From Tenggerimyces flavus (GTDB taxonomy: Bacteria; Actinomycetota; Actinomycetes; Propionibacteriales; Actinopolymorphaceae), in NCBI RefSeq assembly GCF_016907715.1, contig NZ_JAFBCM010000001.1:7541420-7605419 (forward strand): a stretch of 64,000 nt of DNA, read 5' to 3'. Positions 25,168-33,905 of this stretch are shown in pieces. A program made the position numbers and the translations under genes. Positions within the stretch are counted from its first letter, which is position 1; each line of letters begins with the position of its first letter. The notes under the pieces are model-generated. The model worked only from the letters and a program-made list of their open reading frames with translations, searched no databases and had not been told where the DNA came from.

Positions 25168-27383
25168 GGCAGGATGCTGGGAGTGAACGTCACCGGGGTG
25201 TTGGCGGCCAGGGTGATCGGCGCGGACTTCTCCGCACCGTAGGTCGTGAACCCGGCCGTCGTCGCTCCGGTCATCGTGACCGATCCAGCCTGCGGGGACG
25301 TCACCGTGACCTTGTTCGTGGTCCGGTCGTACACCGCACGCGCACCCGCGGCCAGCGTCTCGAAGTGCACGTTGCGCTTCGACACGTTGTCAGCCAGCTT
25401 GGTCCAGCCCGGCGACAGCAGCGGCACCTTGTAGTACGAGGTGTACTTCGCCATCACCTGGTCGGCCCAGTCGCCGAGCAGCGTCTTGTTCTGCGTGCTG
25501 CAGAACTTCAGCCCGAGGATGTTGATGCACTTGTAGCTGTAGTCGCGCAGGTTGCCGATGTGGAACGTGTGCGTGTACATCGAGCCGGTCGCGACGTGCT
25601 GCATCGCGACGTCGGTCTCGAAGTTCATCAGCTGGGTGTACGTCTGGTTCACCGGGAAGAACGGGAACTTGCCGTTCGGCCCGTAGTACATGTTGTAGAA
25701 GTACGTCTCTTCCTCAGGCGTGGTGCTGAAGTACGCGATGTTCGTGGGCCAGTCCGGCACGATCATCAGGCTCGGGTCCATCGGGTGCCGCACGCCGCAG
25801 TTGAAGCAGGACGGCTGGTGGCTGACGAAGGACATGTTGCCGTGGAAGTACTTCACGCCCGCGGCCTTGGCAGCCGCGATGAGGTTCGGGTTCGACGCCA
25901 TCAGGCCGTAGTCGGTCGGCGGGTCGATGTCGTTGTTGGGGTCCGGGTGGAACACTCCGAGTCCGGAGTACTCGCCGGTCTTGAGGATCTGCTTGTCGGT
26001 CGGCAGACCGAGCTGAGCACCGCGGGTGAGGTTGTTGTTGATCTCAGCGAGGGTGCTGGCGTAGTCCGAGGCGTTCAGCTTCGGGTGCGTCAACGTGTGG
26101 TTGACCCAGCGGAAGTTGTTCCGCAGGCAGCGCGACGTCGAGGTCAGCTGCGCGACGGTCCCGTTCGGGTAGCACGTCGTGTTGGAGCTCGTTGCCGCGT
26201 CGCCGGCGTTGTACGCCAGGTCCATCGTGAACGCCGAACCGAGCGGGTACTTCTGCCGCAGCTTCTTCTGCACCTCGTTGGCGTTGTACGCGTCGTGCGC
26301 GGTCATCTGGAAACCGGGCTCGGGCTTGTACGTGCCGTTCGGCAGCAGCTCGTCGGAGCTGTTGAACCAGTCGTCGACGTCGGTCATCAGGTAGTGCTTG
26401 TACTCGCCGAAGTACATACCGCGAGTCGCCCACCGGAACATGCCGTACACGAGCAGGTTCGTCTGCAGCAGGTACTGGTTGTTGGAGAACGAGAACGCCA
26501 TGCGCTCGCGGCCGTCGGTCGAGGTGGACGTGACGCCGAGGATGCTGCTGCCGGTCTGGATGATCGACTTGGCGTTGCAACCAGCCTGCAGGGTGTTGCG
26601 GTAGACGTACGACTGCAGGATCGGGATCTTCACGCCGTTCTTCAGGTCGCTGAAGGCGGCCTGGCCGGTCGCGGTGAGCGTGGCCTGGAGGGGGGTGTCG
26701 CCGACGCCGACCTCGGTGCCCTGCCGCAGGCAGTAGTCCTCGGGGTAGGTGCCGTAGCTCGAGTAGACCGTCGCCTGGCGGACCTTGTAGTCACGCTCGT
26801 ACGCCCAGAGCACGTTCCACTCGGTGCCGTCGAACGCGCTGGTCCCTGCCGAAGCGTCGAACAGCATCGCGTCGGTCAGCAGGATCGCGTTGTACTTGCC
26901 GGTGCCGTCCGCGCCGACGAGCTTGTCCGCGGTGAGCGGCGTGCTCTTCGCGTACAGGACGTCGTACCCGGCGCCGACGCGGTCCAGCGTCGTCTTCCAG
27001 GTCGGAAGGTGGATGTCGTTCGCGTCGAAGGCGACGACCAGGGCGCGCAAGGCGACCTTGTCCGTCGCGGCGAGCGTCGCGGCCTTCGGCGTCAGCGAAC
27101 GAATCTTGATGTTGCGCTGGACGGGCACCGCGGCCTTGTTCTTCGGCTTGGCCATCGGCTTGGCCGGCTTGGCCTTCTGCGGCTTGACGGCAGACTTTGC
27201 CGGAAGTTGGTGATCGTGGTCACCCACGCGATCCCGCGCGAGCGGGTTGCCGGTGACTTGTTGGGTTGGGCCAGGGCCAGCGGTCTGGCCGGCCACCGCC
27301 GTGGCCCCGACGCCTGCCGTGACGATGGTCACGGTCAGCGCGAGGCGCAGCAGTACACGACGAAGTTGGGCAGGGTGGTTCAT
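25164..27383 (-). CDS. secreted Agd3/PelA-type polysaccharide deacetylase (CE18-like)
   Basis: ATG 27383 gives a 739-residue protein with a signal peptide (LRRVLLRLALTVTIVTAG... to about residue 32) and a Lys/Pro-rich spacer to residue 85. A Rossmann-like domain occupies about 105-320. The catalytic domain has the metal Asp in MTDVDDWFN (335-338) and the His pair in VNHTLTHPKL (His429, His433), the NodB-like arrangement of Agd3 and PelA. The stretch VPDWPTNIAYFSTTPEE also fits Agd3 relatives. It should de-N-acetylate a GalNAc-containing exopolysaccharide outside the cell, making it cationic. A beta-rich domain closes the protein. The promoter probably lies in the gene-free stretch 27384-27639. 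Confidence 0.8.
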   Translation of the reverse strand: MNHPAQLRRVLLRLALTVTIVTAGVGATAVAGQTAGPGPTQQVTGNPLARDRVGDHDHQLPAKSAVKPQKAKPAKPMAKPKNKAAVPVQRNIKIRSLTPKAATLAATDKVALRALVVAFDANDIHLPTWKTTLDRVGAGYDVLYAKSTPLTADKLVGADGTGKYNAILLTDAMLFDASAGTSAFDGTEWNVLWAYERDYKVRQATVYSSYGTYPEDYCLRQGTEVGVGDTPLQATLTATGQAAFSDLKNGVKIPILQSYVYRNTLQAGCNAKSIIQTGSSILGVTSTSTDGRERMAFSFSNNQYLLQTNLLVYGMFRWATRGMYFGEYKHYLMTDVDDWFNSSDELLPNGTYKPEPGFQMTAHDAYNANEVQKKLRQKYPLGSAFTMDLAYNAGDAATSSNTTCYPNGTVAQLTSTSRCLRNNFRWVNHTLTHPKLNASDYASTLAEINNNLTRGAQLGLPTDKQILKTGEYSGLGVFHPDPNNDIDPPTDYGLMASNPNLIAAAKAAGVKYFHGNMSFVSHQPSCFNCGVRHPMDPSLMIVPDWPTNIAYFSTTPEEETYFYNMYYGPNGKFPFFPVNQTYTQLMNFETDVAMQHVATGSMYTHTFHIGNLRDYSYKCINILGLKFCSTQNKTLLGDWADQVMAKYTSYYKVPLLSPGWTKLADNVSKRNVHFETLAAGARAVYDRTTNKVTVTSPQAGSVTMTGATTAGFTTYGAEKSAPITLAANTPVTFTPSILP

Positions 27384-27639
27384 GAGATTGGCCCCCCACA
27401 GGCGCGATCCGTAATGAAGAAATGTGGCCCCGTACCAATGTAGCTCTGCGGCTACCAGGTAGTCGCAGCCCGACGTTAACAGTCGCCACTGAGAGCCGGA
27501 GTCGCTTTTGATCAATCGATGGGAAACATCGTCGTCACAAAGAGCGAACAAGCATCGCCGTGGCACGAACCGGACAATGTCCCCAGCGTCACAAGAGGTA
27601 CGAAGTGTACGAACTATCTATTTTGTGCCGGGCCGGAAG

Positions 27640-27864
27640 TTAGCCGGCCGGGCTTGGGCGGGTTTGGGCGGCCAGCGCGACGGCGATCTCGCACGCCTCG
27701 AGCATGGCCTGGGCGATACCTCGCGCGTCTTCGAGCGCGTACGGCCGTTCCGTCCCGTCCTGCGTGATGATCACCATGTCGCCGGCGTCGGCCTTGACCA
27801 GGCTGACTTCCACCGGACCGCCCCAGCGCGCGGGTATGCGCCAGATGCGTTGAACTTCCGCCAT
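27640..27864 (-). CDS. small hypothetical protein, 74 residues
   Basis: The frame starts at ATG 27864 behind a purine-rich GGGGAGGGGGAGGGG stretch, a strong candidate ribosome binding site. The product is soluble and compact, with strands VEVSLVKADAGDMVIITQ and a helix LEDARGIAQAMLEACEIAVA. No family was recognised. It lies between the polysaccharide operon and a divergent transporter gene, and could be a conserved actinobacterial orphan. Confidence 0.6.
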   Translation of the reverse strand: MAEVQRIWRIPARWGGPVEVSLVKADAGDMVIITQDGTERPYALEDARGIAQAMLEACEIAVALAAQTRPSPAG

Positions 27865-28040
27865 GAGCGGACCCCTCCCCCTCCCCGACCCTTCTGCGCG
27901 GAGAGAACGAGCGTAGCCGCGCGCCGCTCCGTACCGGGTCGGATTCGGCTGAACGGGCCGTGTGGGCGCCCATCGGACGCTCTGGAAGGATCTGCTGTCT
28001 TGGCAGGGGGCGAGACACGGGATCGGAGCGAGCAGGGTCG

Positions 28041-29273
28041 ATGACAGGCAGCGACGAACGGCACGAGACGTCGGCCGAGAAGGCTCCGGCGGCGGATGCT
28101 GCGCAGACCGCCGCTCCGGCTCCGGCTCCGGAGAAGGGGTCCGGCTCCGGTTCTGGCTCTGGTTCTGGCTCTGGGTCGGACGAAGGCGGCGGCCAGGGCG
28201 GCGGTCAGGGCGGCGGGCTGCCGTTCGGACGGCCCGGCGCGCGGATCTCCCGTACGTCGCCGTTCTATCTGGGCTTCTTCGGCGCGTTCGGCGTCTTCGT
28301 CGCCTGGGGCCTCGCGAACATGCTCGTCAACGCCCGCAGCGTCGTCGTGCTCGTCATCGTCGCGATCTACCTCGCGATCGGCCTCAACCCGCTCGTCGAG
28401 TGGCTGATCCGGCGCCGTGTCAAGCGTGGGTTGGCAGTGCTGATCGTGTTCGTTCTGGTGATCGCGGTCTTCGGGCTCGTGGCGGTCGCGATCGTGCCGC
28501 TGCTCACCGACCAGATCAACGGCCTGATCACGCAGGCGCCGACCTGGCTGGACGAGTTGCAGCGGAACGAACGGATCCGCGAGCTCGACGAGCAGTACAA
28601 GATCATCGAGAAGGTCCAGGAGTACATCACCAACGGCGAGCTGTGGACCCAGGTGTTCGGCGGCATCGTCGGCGTCGGCCGGGTCGTGCTGAGCACGTTG
28701 TTCAGCGCGTTCACGCTGCTCGTTCTGACGCTGTACTTCCTGGCGTCACTGCCGCGGACGAAGAGTGCGGTCTACACGCTGGTCCCGCAGTCGCGGCGCG
28801 AGCGGGTCACCAAGCTCGGCGACGAGATCGTCGAGCGGATCGGCGCGTACGTCGGCGGGCAGCTGCTCGTCGCGGGACTCGCCGCGGGTTCCTCGTTCCT
28901 GTTCACGACGATCGCCGGACTGGGCGAGTACTCCGTCGCGCTGTCGATCGTGGTGGGCGTACTGGGCATGGTGCCGATGATCGGCGGCCTGCTCGGCGCG
29001 GCCATCGTCACCGCGATCGGCTTCGTGTCGGACCTGAAGATCGGCATCGCCTGCGTGATCTTCTACCTGATCTACCAGCAGGTGGAGAACTACTTCATCT
29101 ACCCACGCATCATGCAGCGCTCGGTGAGCGTGCCCGGGACGATCACGATCGTGGCGGCCATGCTGGGCGGCTCGATGCTCGGCATCACCGGCGCCCTCCT
29201 GGCCGTCCCCACCGCCGCCGCCCTGCTGCTGATCATCCGCGAGGTCATCATCCCGCGCCAGCAACGCATCTGA
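28041..29273 (+). CDS. AI-2E (PerM/TqsA)-family transporter
   Basis: ATG 28041 opens a 410-residue protein. About 70 N-terminal residues are low in complexity, including a GSGSGS run and GGGQGGGQGGG, before the first span. The membrane part has paired spans at the start (FYLGFFGAFGVFVAWGLANM, VVLVIVAIYLAIGLNPLV), a mid soluble helix (LDELQRNERIRELDEQ) and a C-terminal group ending MLGITGALLAVPTAAALLLI, typical of AI-2E exporters. The substrate is unknown; family members move autoinducer-2, ions or other small molecules. A family A palindrome begins 20 bp after the stop. Confidence 0.85.
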   Translation: MTGSDERHETSAEKAPAADAAQTAAPAPAPEKGSGSGSGSGSGSGSDEGGGQGGGQGGGLPFGRPGARISRTSPFYLGFFGAFGVFVAWGLANMLVNARSVVVLVIVAIYLAIGLNPLVEWLIRRRVKRGLAVLIVFVLVIAVFGLVAVAIVPLLTDQINGLITQAPTWLDELQRNERIRELDEQYKIIEKVQEYITNGELWTQVFGGIVGVGRVVLSTLFSAFTLLVLTLYFLASLPRTKSAVYTLVPQSRRERVTKLGDEIVERIGAYVGGQLLVAGLAAGSSFLFTTIAGLGEYSVALSIVVGVLGMVPMIGGLLGAAIVTAIGFVSDLKIGIACVIFYLIYQQVENYFIYPRIMQRSVSVPGTITIVAAMLGGSMLGITGALLAVPTAAALLLIIREVIIPRQQRI

Positions 29274-29292
29274 CGCTGGTCGCTGCCGGGGT

Positions 29293-29347
29293 TTGGATGA
29301 AGGGCACCTTCATCCAATAGGTTCGAATGAAGGTGCCCTTCATCCAA
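29293..29347. repeat. family A double palindrome, copy 3
   Basis: Variant arms with GGATGAAGGGCACCTTCATC and spacer AATAGGTTCG. It lies 20 bp after the AI-2E gene and marks the left border of the second core. Confidence 0.9.
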
Positions 29348-29430
29348 TGTCGCGGCCCGAGGGCTGCTCCAGCCGGGGATTCTCGGCGCGACGAGCTCGT
29401 GATGCGTCCTTCTCGTCCGCCAGGGTTTTA

Positions 29431-29529
29431 GCCGGAGCCGCACGCGTCAAGGGCGCCATAGGCGGCGCTTCGCGCGGGATGGCGTCGCTTCGCGATCGCA
29501 AGCGACCCCTTGACCCGTACGGCTCCGGC
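29431..29529 (+). ncRNA. cloverleaf-like structured element, copy 2
   Basis: Closing arms at 29431-29453 and 29507-29529 pair at 21 of 23 positions, ending in GTCAAGGG/CCCTTGAC. The outer arm sequence GCCGGAGCCG/CGGCTCCGGC differs entirely from copies 1 and 3, yet pairs. P2 is GCCAT/ATGGC with the same GCGCTTCGCGC tip, P3 is TCGCTTCGCGA and P4 is TCGCAAGCGA. It sits between convergent genes within family A borders. Confidence 0.55.
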
Positions 29530-29608
29530 CAAAGGGCGGCGGGGACGAGAACGACGCCGCCCCTGGTCGACGCCCCCACCCCCTCGCGCCGCCAGCTCTC
29601 CGCGCCCG

Positions 29609-29687
29609 CCGTGATCATGTACGTGATCATGAAGCTGGAGCCGTCCTATACGCCGCTCAGCCTTCATGATCACGTTCATGATCACGG
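29609..29687. repeat. family B palindrome, copy 2
   Basis: Arms at 29609-29634 and 29662-29687 match at 25 of 26 positions and are nearly identical to copy 1, with CTATACG in the loop. It lies between core 2 and family A copy 4. Confidence 0.9.
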
Positions 29688-29705
29688 GACGGGGCGCTCG
29701 AGCGT

Positions 29706-29761
29706 TTGAATGAAGGGCACCTTCATTCAATAGGTTCGTATGAAGGTGCCCTTCATCCAAA
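29706..29761. repeat. family A double palindrome, copy 4
   Basis: Same unit as the other family A copies, with mixed arm variants (CATTCAA left, CATCCAA right). It is immediately followed by a terminator hairpin. Confidence 0.9.
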
Positions 29762-29764
29762 GCC

Positions 29765-29793
29765 GGACGCCCCGCTGGTGCTGCGGGGCGTCC
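29765..29793 (-). terminator. terminator hairpin after the ThuA-like gene
   Basis: A perfect 11-bp stem, GGACGCCCCGC with GCGGGGCGTCC and a 7-base loop, lies 15 bp beyond the stop of the minus-strand ThuA-like gene. Confidence 0.75.
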
Positions 29794-29808
29794 TCGACAA
29801 CGGAGCGG

Positions 29809-30588
29809 TCAGGACTGAGCGAGCCGCGGGTCGGTCGAGCTGAGCTGCTCGCCCGTCTCGTACCAGCCCGTCGGGCGCCGCGACACGGTCGGGAGCACGC
29901 GCTCCGCGTCGGTCGGGGCAGCCCAGCGGACGCCGTTGGCCAGCACCTGTCGGATCTCCTTCTGGTGGTACGTGGGGTACTCCTGGTCGCCAGGGCGGAA
30001 GTAGAACACCCGGCCGCGACCGCGACGCCACGTCGCGCCCGAGCGGAAAACCTCACCACCGCTGAAAGAACTGATGAAGATCAGCTCGTCCGGCTGCGGC
30101 ACGTCGAACAGCTCCCCGTACATCTCGTCCTCGGGGATGATCAACGGATGCGGGATGCCCTGCGCGATCGGGTGTCCCGGCGCGACCGTCCAGATCAGCT
30201 CCCGGTCGTGCTCCGAACGCCAGTCCAGCGTGCACGTCGTCCCCATCAGCTTGATGAAGATCTTCGAGAAGTGCGCGGAGTGCATGACGATCAGGCCCAT
30301 GCCGCCGAGGACGGCCTTGTGCACGCGCTCGACGACCTCGTCCGAGACCTCGCCGTGGGCGGCGTGTCCCCACCAGGTCAGGACGTCCGTCGAGTCGATG
30401 ACCTCCTGCGTCAGCCCGTGCTCGGGGTCGGCGAGCGTCGCCGTACGCACCTCGACGTCGTCGCCGAGGTTCTCCTTGATCCCGGCCGCGACCGCGCCGT
30501 GGATGCCCTCGGGGTAGAGCTTCTGCACCGAGGCGTCCCTGGTCTCGTGGACGCCCTCGTTCCACACTGTCACCCGAATCGGGCTCAT
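29809..30588 (-). CDS. ThuA-like domain protein (trehalose utilisation family)
   Basis: ATG 30588 with GGGAGAAAA upstream gives 259 residues. The ThuA fold resembles class I glutamine amidotransferases without the catalytic triad. Visible features are [46 protein letters not shown] and the C-terminal [19 protein letters not shown]. The family is linked to disaccharide and sugar catabolism, but its reaction is uncertain. It lies 29 bp after a Gfo/Idh/MocA oxidoreductase on the same strand; such pairs occur in keto-sugar pathways, so a joint role is likely. Confidence 0.85.
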   Translation of the reverse strand: MSPIRVTVWNEGVHETRDASVQKLYPEGIHGAVAAGIKENLGDDVEVRTATLADPEHGLTQEVIDSTDVLTWWGHAAHGEVSDEVVERVHKAVLGGMGLIVMHSAHFSKIFIKLMGTTCTLDWRSEHDRELIWTVAPGHPIAQGIPHPLIIPEDEMYGELFDVPQPDELIFISSFSGGEVFRSGATWRRGRGRVFYFRPGDQEYPTYHQKEIRQVLANGVRWAAPTDAERVLPTVSRRPTGWYETGEQLSSTDPRLAQS

Positions 30589-30617
30589 GCTTTTCTCCCA
30601 ATGAAATAGAGGCAAAG

Positions 30618-31742
30618 TCACGGTGCGTCGGTGATCGCGACCTCGCGACCCTCGAGCGCCGACGCGTAGCACGCGTCGATGATGCGGGCGCGCGTGAGCG
30701 CGTCGCGACCGACGTGCGAGGACCAGTCCCCCGCGCGGATGATGTCGACGAACTCGCTCACCACGGCGCTGTGGCCGCCGCCGCGCTGGGTCGCGGGCCG
30801 CACCTCGGCCGGCACGCCGGCGACGTCGGTGTAGATCCGCAGCGTGTCCTCCGGCGCGTAGTTCTCGACCGCGATCTCGGCGCCGCCGTCGGTGCCGTAC
30901 AGCGTGACGCCGAAGTCGTCGCCGGGCTTGCGGAACGAGGCCCAGCTCGTCTCGACGAGCAGCGTGCCGCCGCCCTCGAGGCGGATGAACGCGGTCGCGA
31001 GATCCTCGACCTCGTACGCCGAACCGACCTGGAGCTTGCTCGACGTCGACCCGCCGAGGCCACGCGGGCCGAGCTCGGCGAACGTCGACGCGGTCACGGT
31101 CAGGACCTTCGGCTCGCCCAGCAGGTAGAGCGCCATGTCGAGGATGTGCACGCCGAGGTCGATCAGCGGCCCGCCGCCCGCGAGCTCACGGTTGGTGAAC
31201 CAGCTGCCAAGGCCCGGGATGCCGTTGCGGCGCAGCCAGCGCGCCTTGGCGTAGTAGACCCGCCCGAGCTGACCGGCGTCGATCTGCTGCTTGAGTACGG
31301 CGACGTCGCCACGCTCGCGGTGGTTGAAGATCACCTTGAGAACGCGGCCGGCCTTCACCGCCGCGTTGACGATCTCCTCGGCCTCCGCGCCGGACCGGGC
31401 GAGCGGCTTCTCGCACAGCACGTGCCGGCCGCTCTCCAGCGCGGCGATCGAGATCGGCGCGTGCAGCTTGGTGGGGGTCGCGACGCTGACGGCGTCCAGC
31501 TCGTCCAGGGCGAGCAGATCCTCGTACCTCTCGAACAGGTGCGGGATGTTGTGTTCCTCGCCCAGCTGCTTGAGCCGGTCGGTCTCGAGGCCGGCGATGC
31601 CGACGACCTCGACTCCCGGGAGGGCGAGATATCCGCGGAGCGCGGCCTGGCCGGCGAAGCCGAGACCGATTACACCGACGCGGAGGGGCGTTTGGACGGC
31701 AGCATCGGAGGCAGCCGCCAAGTCATCTGATGTCATCAGCAT
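30618..31742 (-). CDS. Gfo/Idh/MocA-family oxidoreductase
   Basis: About 374 residues. The start could be ATG 31742 or 31736; neither has a strong ribosome binding site. The N-terminal Rossmann motif is [16 protein letters not shown], and the family motif EKPLA ([17 protein letters not shown]) carries the catalytic Lys. [15 protein letters not shown] holds the His of the C-terminal domain. These enzymes oxidise or reduce sugars or inositols with NAD(P). It probably forms one transcript with the ThuA-like gene downstream. The substrate cannot be read from sequence. Confidence 0.88.
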   Translation of the reverse strand: MLMTSDDLAAASDAAVQTPLRVGVIGLGFAGQAALRGYLALPGVEVVGIAGLETDRLKQLGEEHNIPHLFERYEDLLALDELDAVSVATPTKLHAPISIAALESGRHVLCEKPLARSGAEAEEIVNAAVKAGRVLKVIFNHRERGDVAVLKQQIDAGQLGRVYYAKARWLRRNGIPGLGSWFTNRELAGGGPLIDLGVHILDMALYLLGEPKVLTVTASTFAELGPRGLGGSTSSKLQVGSAYEVEDLATAFIRLEGGGTLLVETSWASFRKPGDDFGVTLYGTDGGAEIAVENYAPEDTLRIYTDVAGVPAEVRPATQRGGGHSAVVSEFVDIIRAGDWSSHVGRDALTRARIIDACYASALEGREVAITDAP

Positions 31743-31822
31743 CCAGTCTATGGAGATGTTCCCGCGGCCGCGCGCGAGCGGATCATGACCGGCTCCGGCC
31801 AACCCGCGACCATGAGGGCTAC

Positions 31823-32623
31823 TCAGGCAGATTCGTCCGCCTGTGGCATCGGAACATCGGCGAATGCGGCGACTGTTCTGTCAGCGTACGCGCTGGCGTC
31901 GGCGTACTCCATCGGACCCGCCCACGTACGTGGCAGCGGTCCCACATCGGGGGTGAGCCGGGCCACGACCTCGTCCAGGGCGCGCTCGGCGTTGCCCACC
32001 CAGAGGTGCTTTCCACCGTCGATCGGGAGCACCTCGGCCTGCGGGATCGCTTTGAATCGCTCGATCGCCTCCGGCGGCTTCAGGTAGTCGTCGAACTCGG
32101 GGACGAGCGCCACCACCGGCTTGCCGGACTCCGCCCAGACGGCCAGGTCCGCAGGCTGGGAGAAGCGCAGGCTCGGCGACATCAGGATCGCGCCCTGGAC
32201 GGCGGGGTCGCAGCCGTACTTGAGCACGAGGTCGGTGCCGAACGACCAACCCAGCAACCAGATTCTCGGCAGGTCGTGGAACTCCGCGTACTCGATCGCC
32301 GCCGCGACGTCGTGCCGTTCGCCCTTCGCGTTGTCGAACGCGCCCTCGCTCTTGCCCTGCACGCTCTCGGTGCCGCGGGTGTTGAACCGGAGCACCGCGA
32401 TGCCGGCGAGCGCGGGGAGGCGGTAGGCGGCCTTGCGGAAGACGTGGCTGTCCATCATGCCGCCGTGGGTGGGCAGCGGGTGGACGCAGACCAGCGTGGC
32501 GACCGGGTCACGGTCGACGGGTACGGACAGCTCGGCGACCAGCTTCAGGCCGTCGGCGGTCTCCAACGTCAGCGGCGTCCGGGTGGCGGGCAGCACGCTG
32601 TTGGCTTTGATGGGGGTGCTCAC
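31823..32623 (-). CDS. alpha/beta hydrolase (dienelactone hydrolase-like)
   Basis: GTG 32623 has GGAGAA upstream. The 266-residue protein has the oxyanion HPLPTHGGMMDSHV segment, the nucleophile elbow GWSFGTDLV and a late His in GGKHLWVG that completes the triad. Asp is probably in LVPEFDDYL. The HPxPxxGGxMD pattern is typical of the group that includes YsdA/YitV-like and CocE-related hydrolases. No signal peptide is visible. It lies 13 bp after the small zinc-binding protein gene in the same direction, so they are probably co-transcribed. Confidence 0.85.
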   Translation of the reverse strand: MSTPIKANSVLPATRTPLTLETADGLKLVAELSVPVDRDPVATLVCVHPLPTHGGMMDSHVFRKAAYRLPALAGIAVLRFNTRGTESVQGKSEGAFDNAKGERHDVAAAIEYAEFHDLPRIWLLGWSFGTDLVLKYGCDPAVQGAILMSPSLRFSQPADLAVWAESGKPVVALVPEFDDYLKPPEAIERFKAIPQAEVLPIDGGKHLWVGNAERALDEVVARLTPDVGPLPRTWAGPMEYADASAYADRTVAAFADVPMPQADESA

Positions 32624-32636
32624 GGGGCTGATTCTC

Positions 32637-32945
32637 CTACTTCGGCCGCCTGTGCCCGCGGGCGCGCCAGCAGGCGGTGTGCCAGTGGCGGCGGGCGTCG
32701 AGGCCCTCGGGGGCGCCGTACGACGGCGGGTTGGCCGGCCACGTGACCAGGTGCGGCGTGGCGGGCGGGATCAGCTGGTTGCACCCGGGACAGCGGTACG
32801 CCTTGGTGGCCGCGCTCCCGGTGACGTTGCGCACGTTCCAGTCGCCGTCGGCCCACTCCTCCACGCGCTGATGTCCCCCGAACAGCGGCCTGGGCTCGGG
32901 AGCGCGAGGGGACGAACGCGGACGACGACGGGGCACGTGCTCCAT
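32637..32945 (-). CDS. small zinc-binding protein with CxxC and HWHxxCW
   Basis: The 102-residue product has an Arg/Pro-rich N-terminus, then WNVRNVTGSAATKAYRCPGC and a C-terminal RRHWHTACWRARGHR. Two Cys plus His/Cys would bind one zinc ion. It matches a conserved actinobacterial family often labelled ATP/GTP-binding protein without experimental support. The start lies only 20 bp from the divergent fmdB-like gene, so the two share a compact promoter region. Confidence 0.75.
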   Translation of the reverse strand: MEHVPRRRPRSSPRAPEPRPLFGGHQRVEEWADGDWNVRNVTGSAATKAYRCPGCNQLIPPATPHLVTWPANPPSYGAPEGLDARRHWHTACWRARGHRRPK

Positions 32946-32965
32946 TCTCCCTCTAGGGTGGAGCC

Positions 32966-33175
32966 ATGCCGCGCTACGACTACCGGTGCCGCGCTTGTGG
33001 CGACACGTTCGAGGCCACCCGCCCGATGAGCGAGGCGAGCGCGCCCGCGACCTGCCCGGCCGGTCACGACGACACGGTGAAGCTGCTCTCCACCGTCGCC
33101 CTGGGCGGCCGCGCCCCCGCCGGTGGTGGCGGCGGAGGCGGCTGTTGCGGCGGCTCCTGCGGCTGCGGCAGCTAG
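32966..33175 (+). CDS. FmdB-family zinc ribbon protein
   Basis: Sixty-nine residues from ATG 32966, with GGTGGAG upstream. The N-terminal zinc ribbon reads MPRYDYRCRACGDTFEATRP and continues ATCPAGH. The tail is Gly-rich and ends CCGGSCGCGS. FmdB-type proteins are small putative regulators of unknown mechanism. It is divergent from the small zinc protein gene and converges with the membrane protein gene, overlapping its stop by 4 bp. Confidence 0.9.
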   Translation: MPRYDYRCRACGDTFEATRPMSEASAPATCPAGHDDTVKLLSTVALGGRAPAGGGGGGGCCGGSCGCGS

Positions 33176-33873
33176 CGCTCGTCCGGCGCGCCCCGGGAGG
33201 GGACCAGCCCGGACAGGAACTGGATCACGTTCTCCGAGAACAGCCCCGCCAGCGCGCCCATCACGACGAGCACGGCGATCCGCGGCTGTGCGGACGACTG
33301 CTGGTCCAGCGCGATCAGGCCGGCGGTCACCGCGAGCCCGAAGAACGACCCGAGCAGGCCGGCGGCGAACGGCGTCACGAAGTACCAGGGCACCCAGCTG
33401 CGCTCGACCCCGCCACGGCCCATCCAGGCCGCGAACTTCTGGATGATCCGGATCACGCTGCCCGCCACCCCGGCCAGTCCGGTCACCACGATCGTCGCCG
33501 TGGTCGCGGTCAGGCGAACGCCCGGCAGGATGCCCGGCGCGGGCTCGACCGAGCCGGCGGACAGCGCCTGTTCGGCCAGCGGGTACGCCCACAGGATCCC
33601 GACGAACACCGCGAGCGCGGCCATGACCAGCCACAGGATGAGGAAGAACGCGCCGAAAGCCCCGACCCGCTTGCCGGGCTTGGCCGCCGCGACGGGAGCC
33701 GGCGGCTCCCCCGGCTCGACCGGGACCGGCACTACCGCCTCGACCGTCTGCACCGGCGCGGCACTCACAGGCGTCGGCTCCTCGCGATCGAGCTGATCGG
33801 GCGTCTCGTCCTCCTGCGGCGGCCCGGCTGCCCGGATGATCGGTTGGCCGGCATCTGCCGGAATGGATGTCAT
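33172..33873 (-). CDS. membrane protein with disordered N-terminus
   Basis: ATG 33873 was chosen because GGGGAGG lies 5 bases upstream; ATG 33876 is too close. The first 68 of 233 residues are Pro/Ala/Glu-rich. Three or four membrane spans follow: FGAFFLILWLVMAALAVFVG, TATTATIVVTGLAGVAGSVI, FVTPFAAGLLGSFFGLAVTA and RIAVLVVMGALAGLFSENV. The last span is followed by LSGLVPSRGA. No family was recognised with certainty. It lies 32 bp after the M16-like gene in the same direction. Confidence 0.7.
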   Translation of the reverse strand: MTSIPADAGQPIIRAAGPPQEDETPDQLDREEPTPVSAAPVQTVEAVVPVPVEPGEPPAPVAAAKPGKRVGAFGAFFLILWLVMAALAVFVGILWAYPLAEQALSAGSVEPAPGILPGVRLTATTATIVVTGLAGVAGSVIRIIQKFAAWMGRGGVERSWVPWYFVTPFAAGLLGSFFGLAVTAGLIALDQQSSAQPRIAVLVVMGALAGLFSENVIQFLSGLVPSRGAPDER

Positions 33874-33905
33874 CATCGCCTCCCCAGCTCTGACGGCGAC
33901 ACAAC

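Noticed and set aside
28126-28190. GGCTCCGGTTCTGG-type tandem tract as a non-coding satellite
   Set aside because: It lies in frame in the N-terminus of the AI-2E transporter and codes a Gly-Ser linker.
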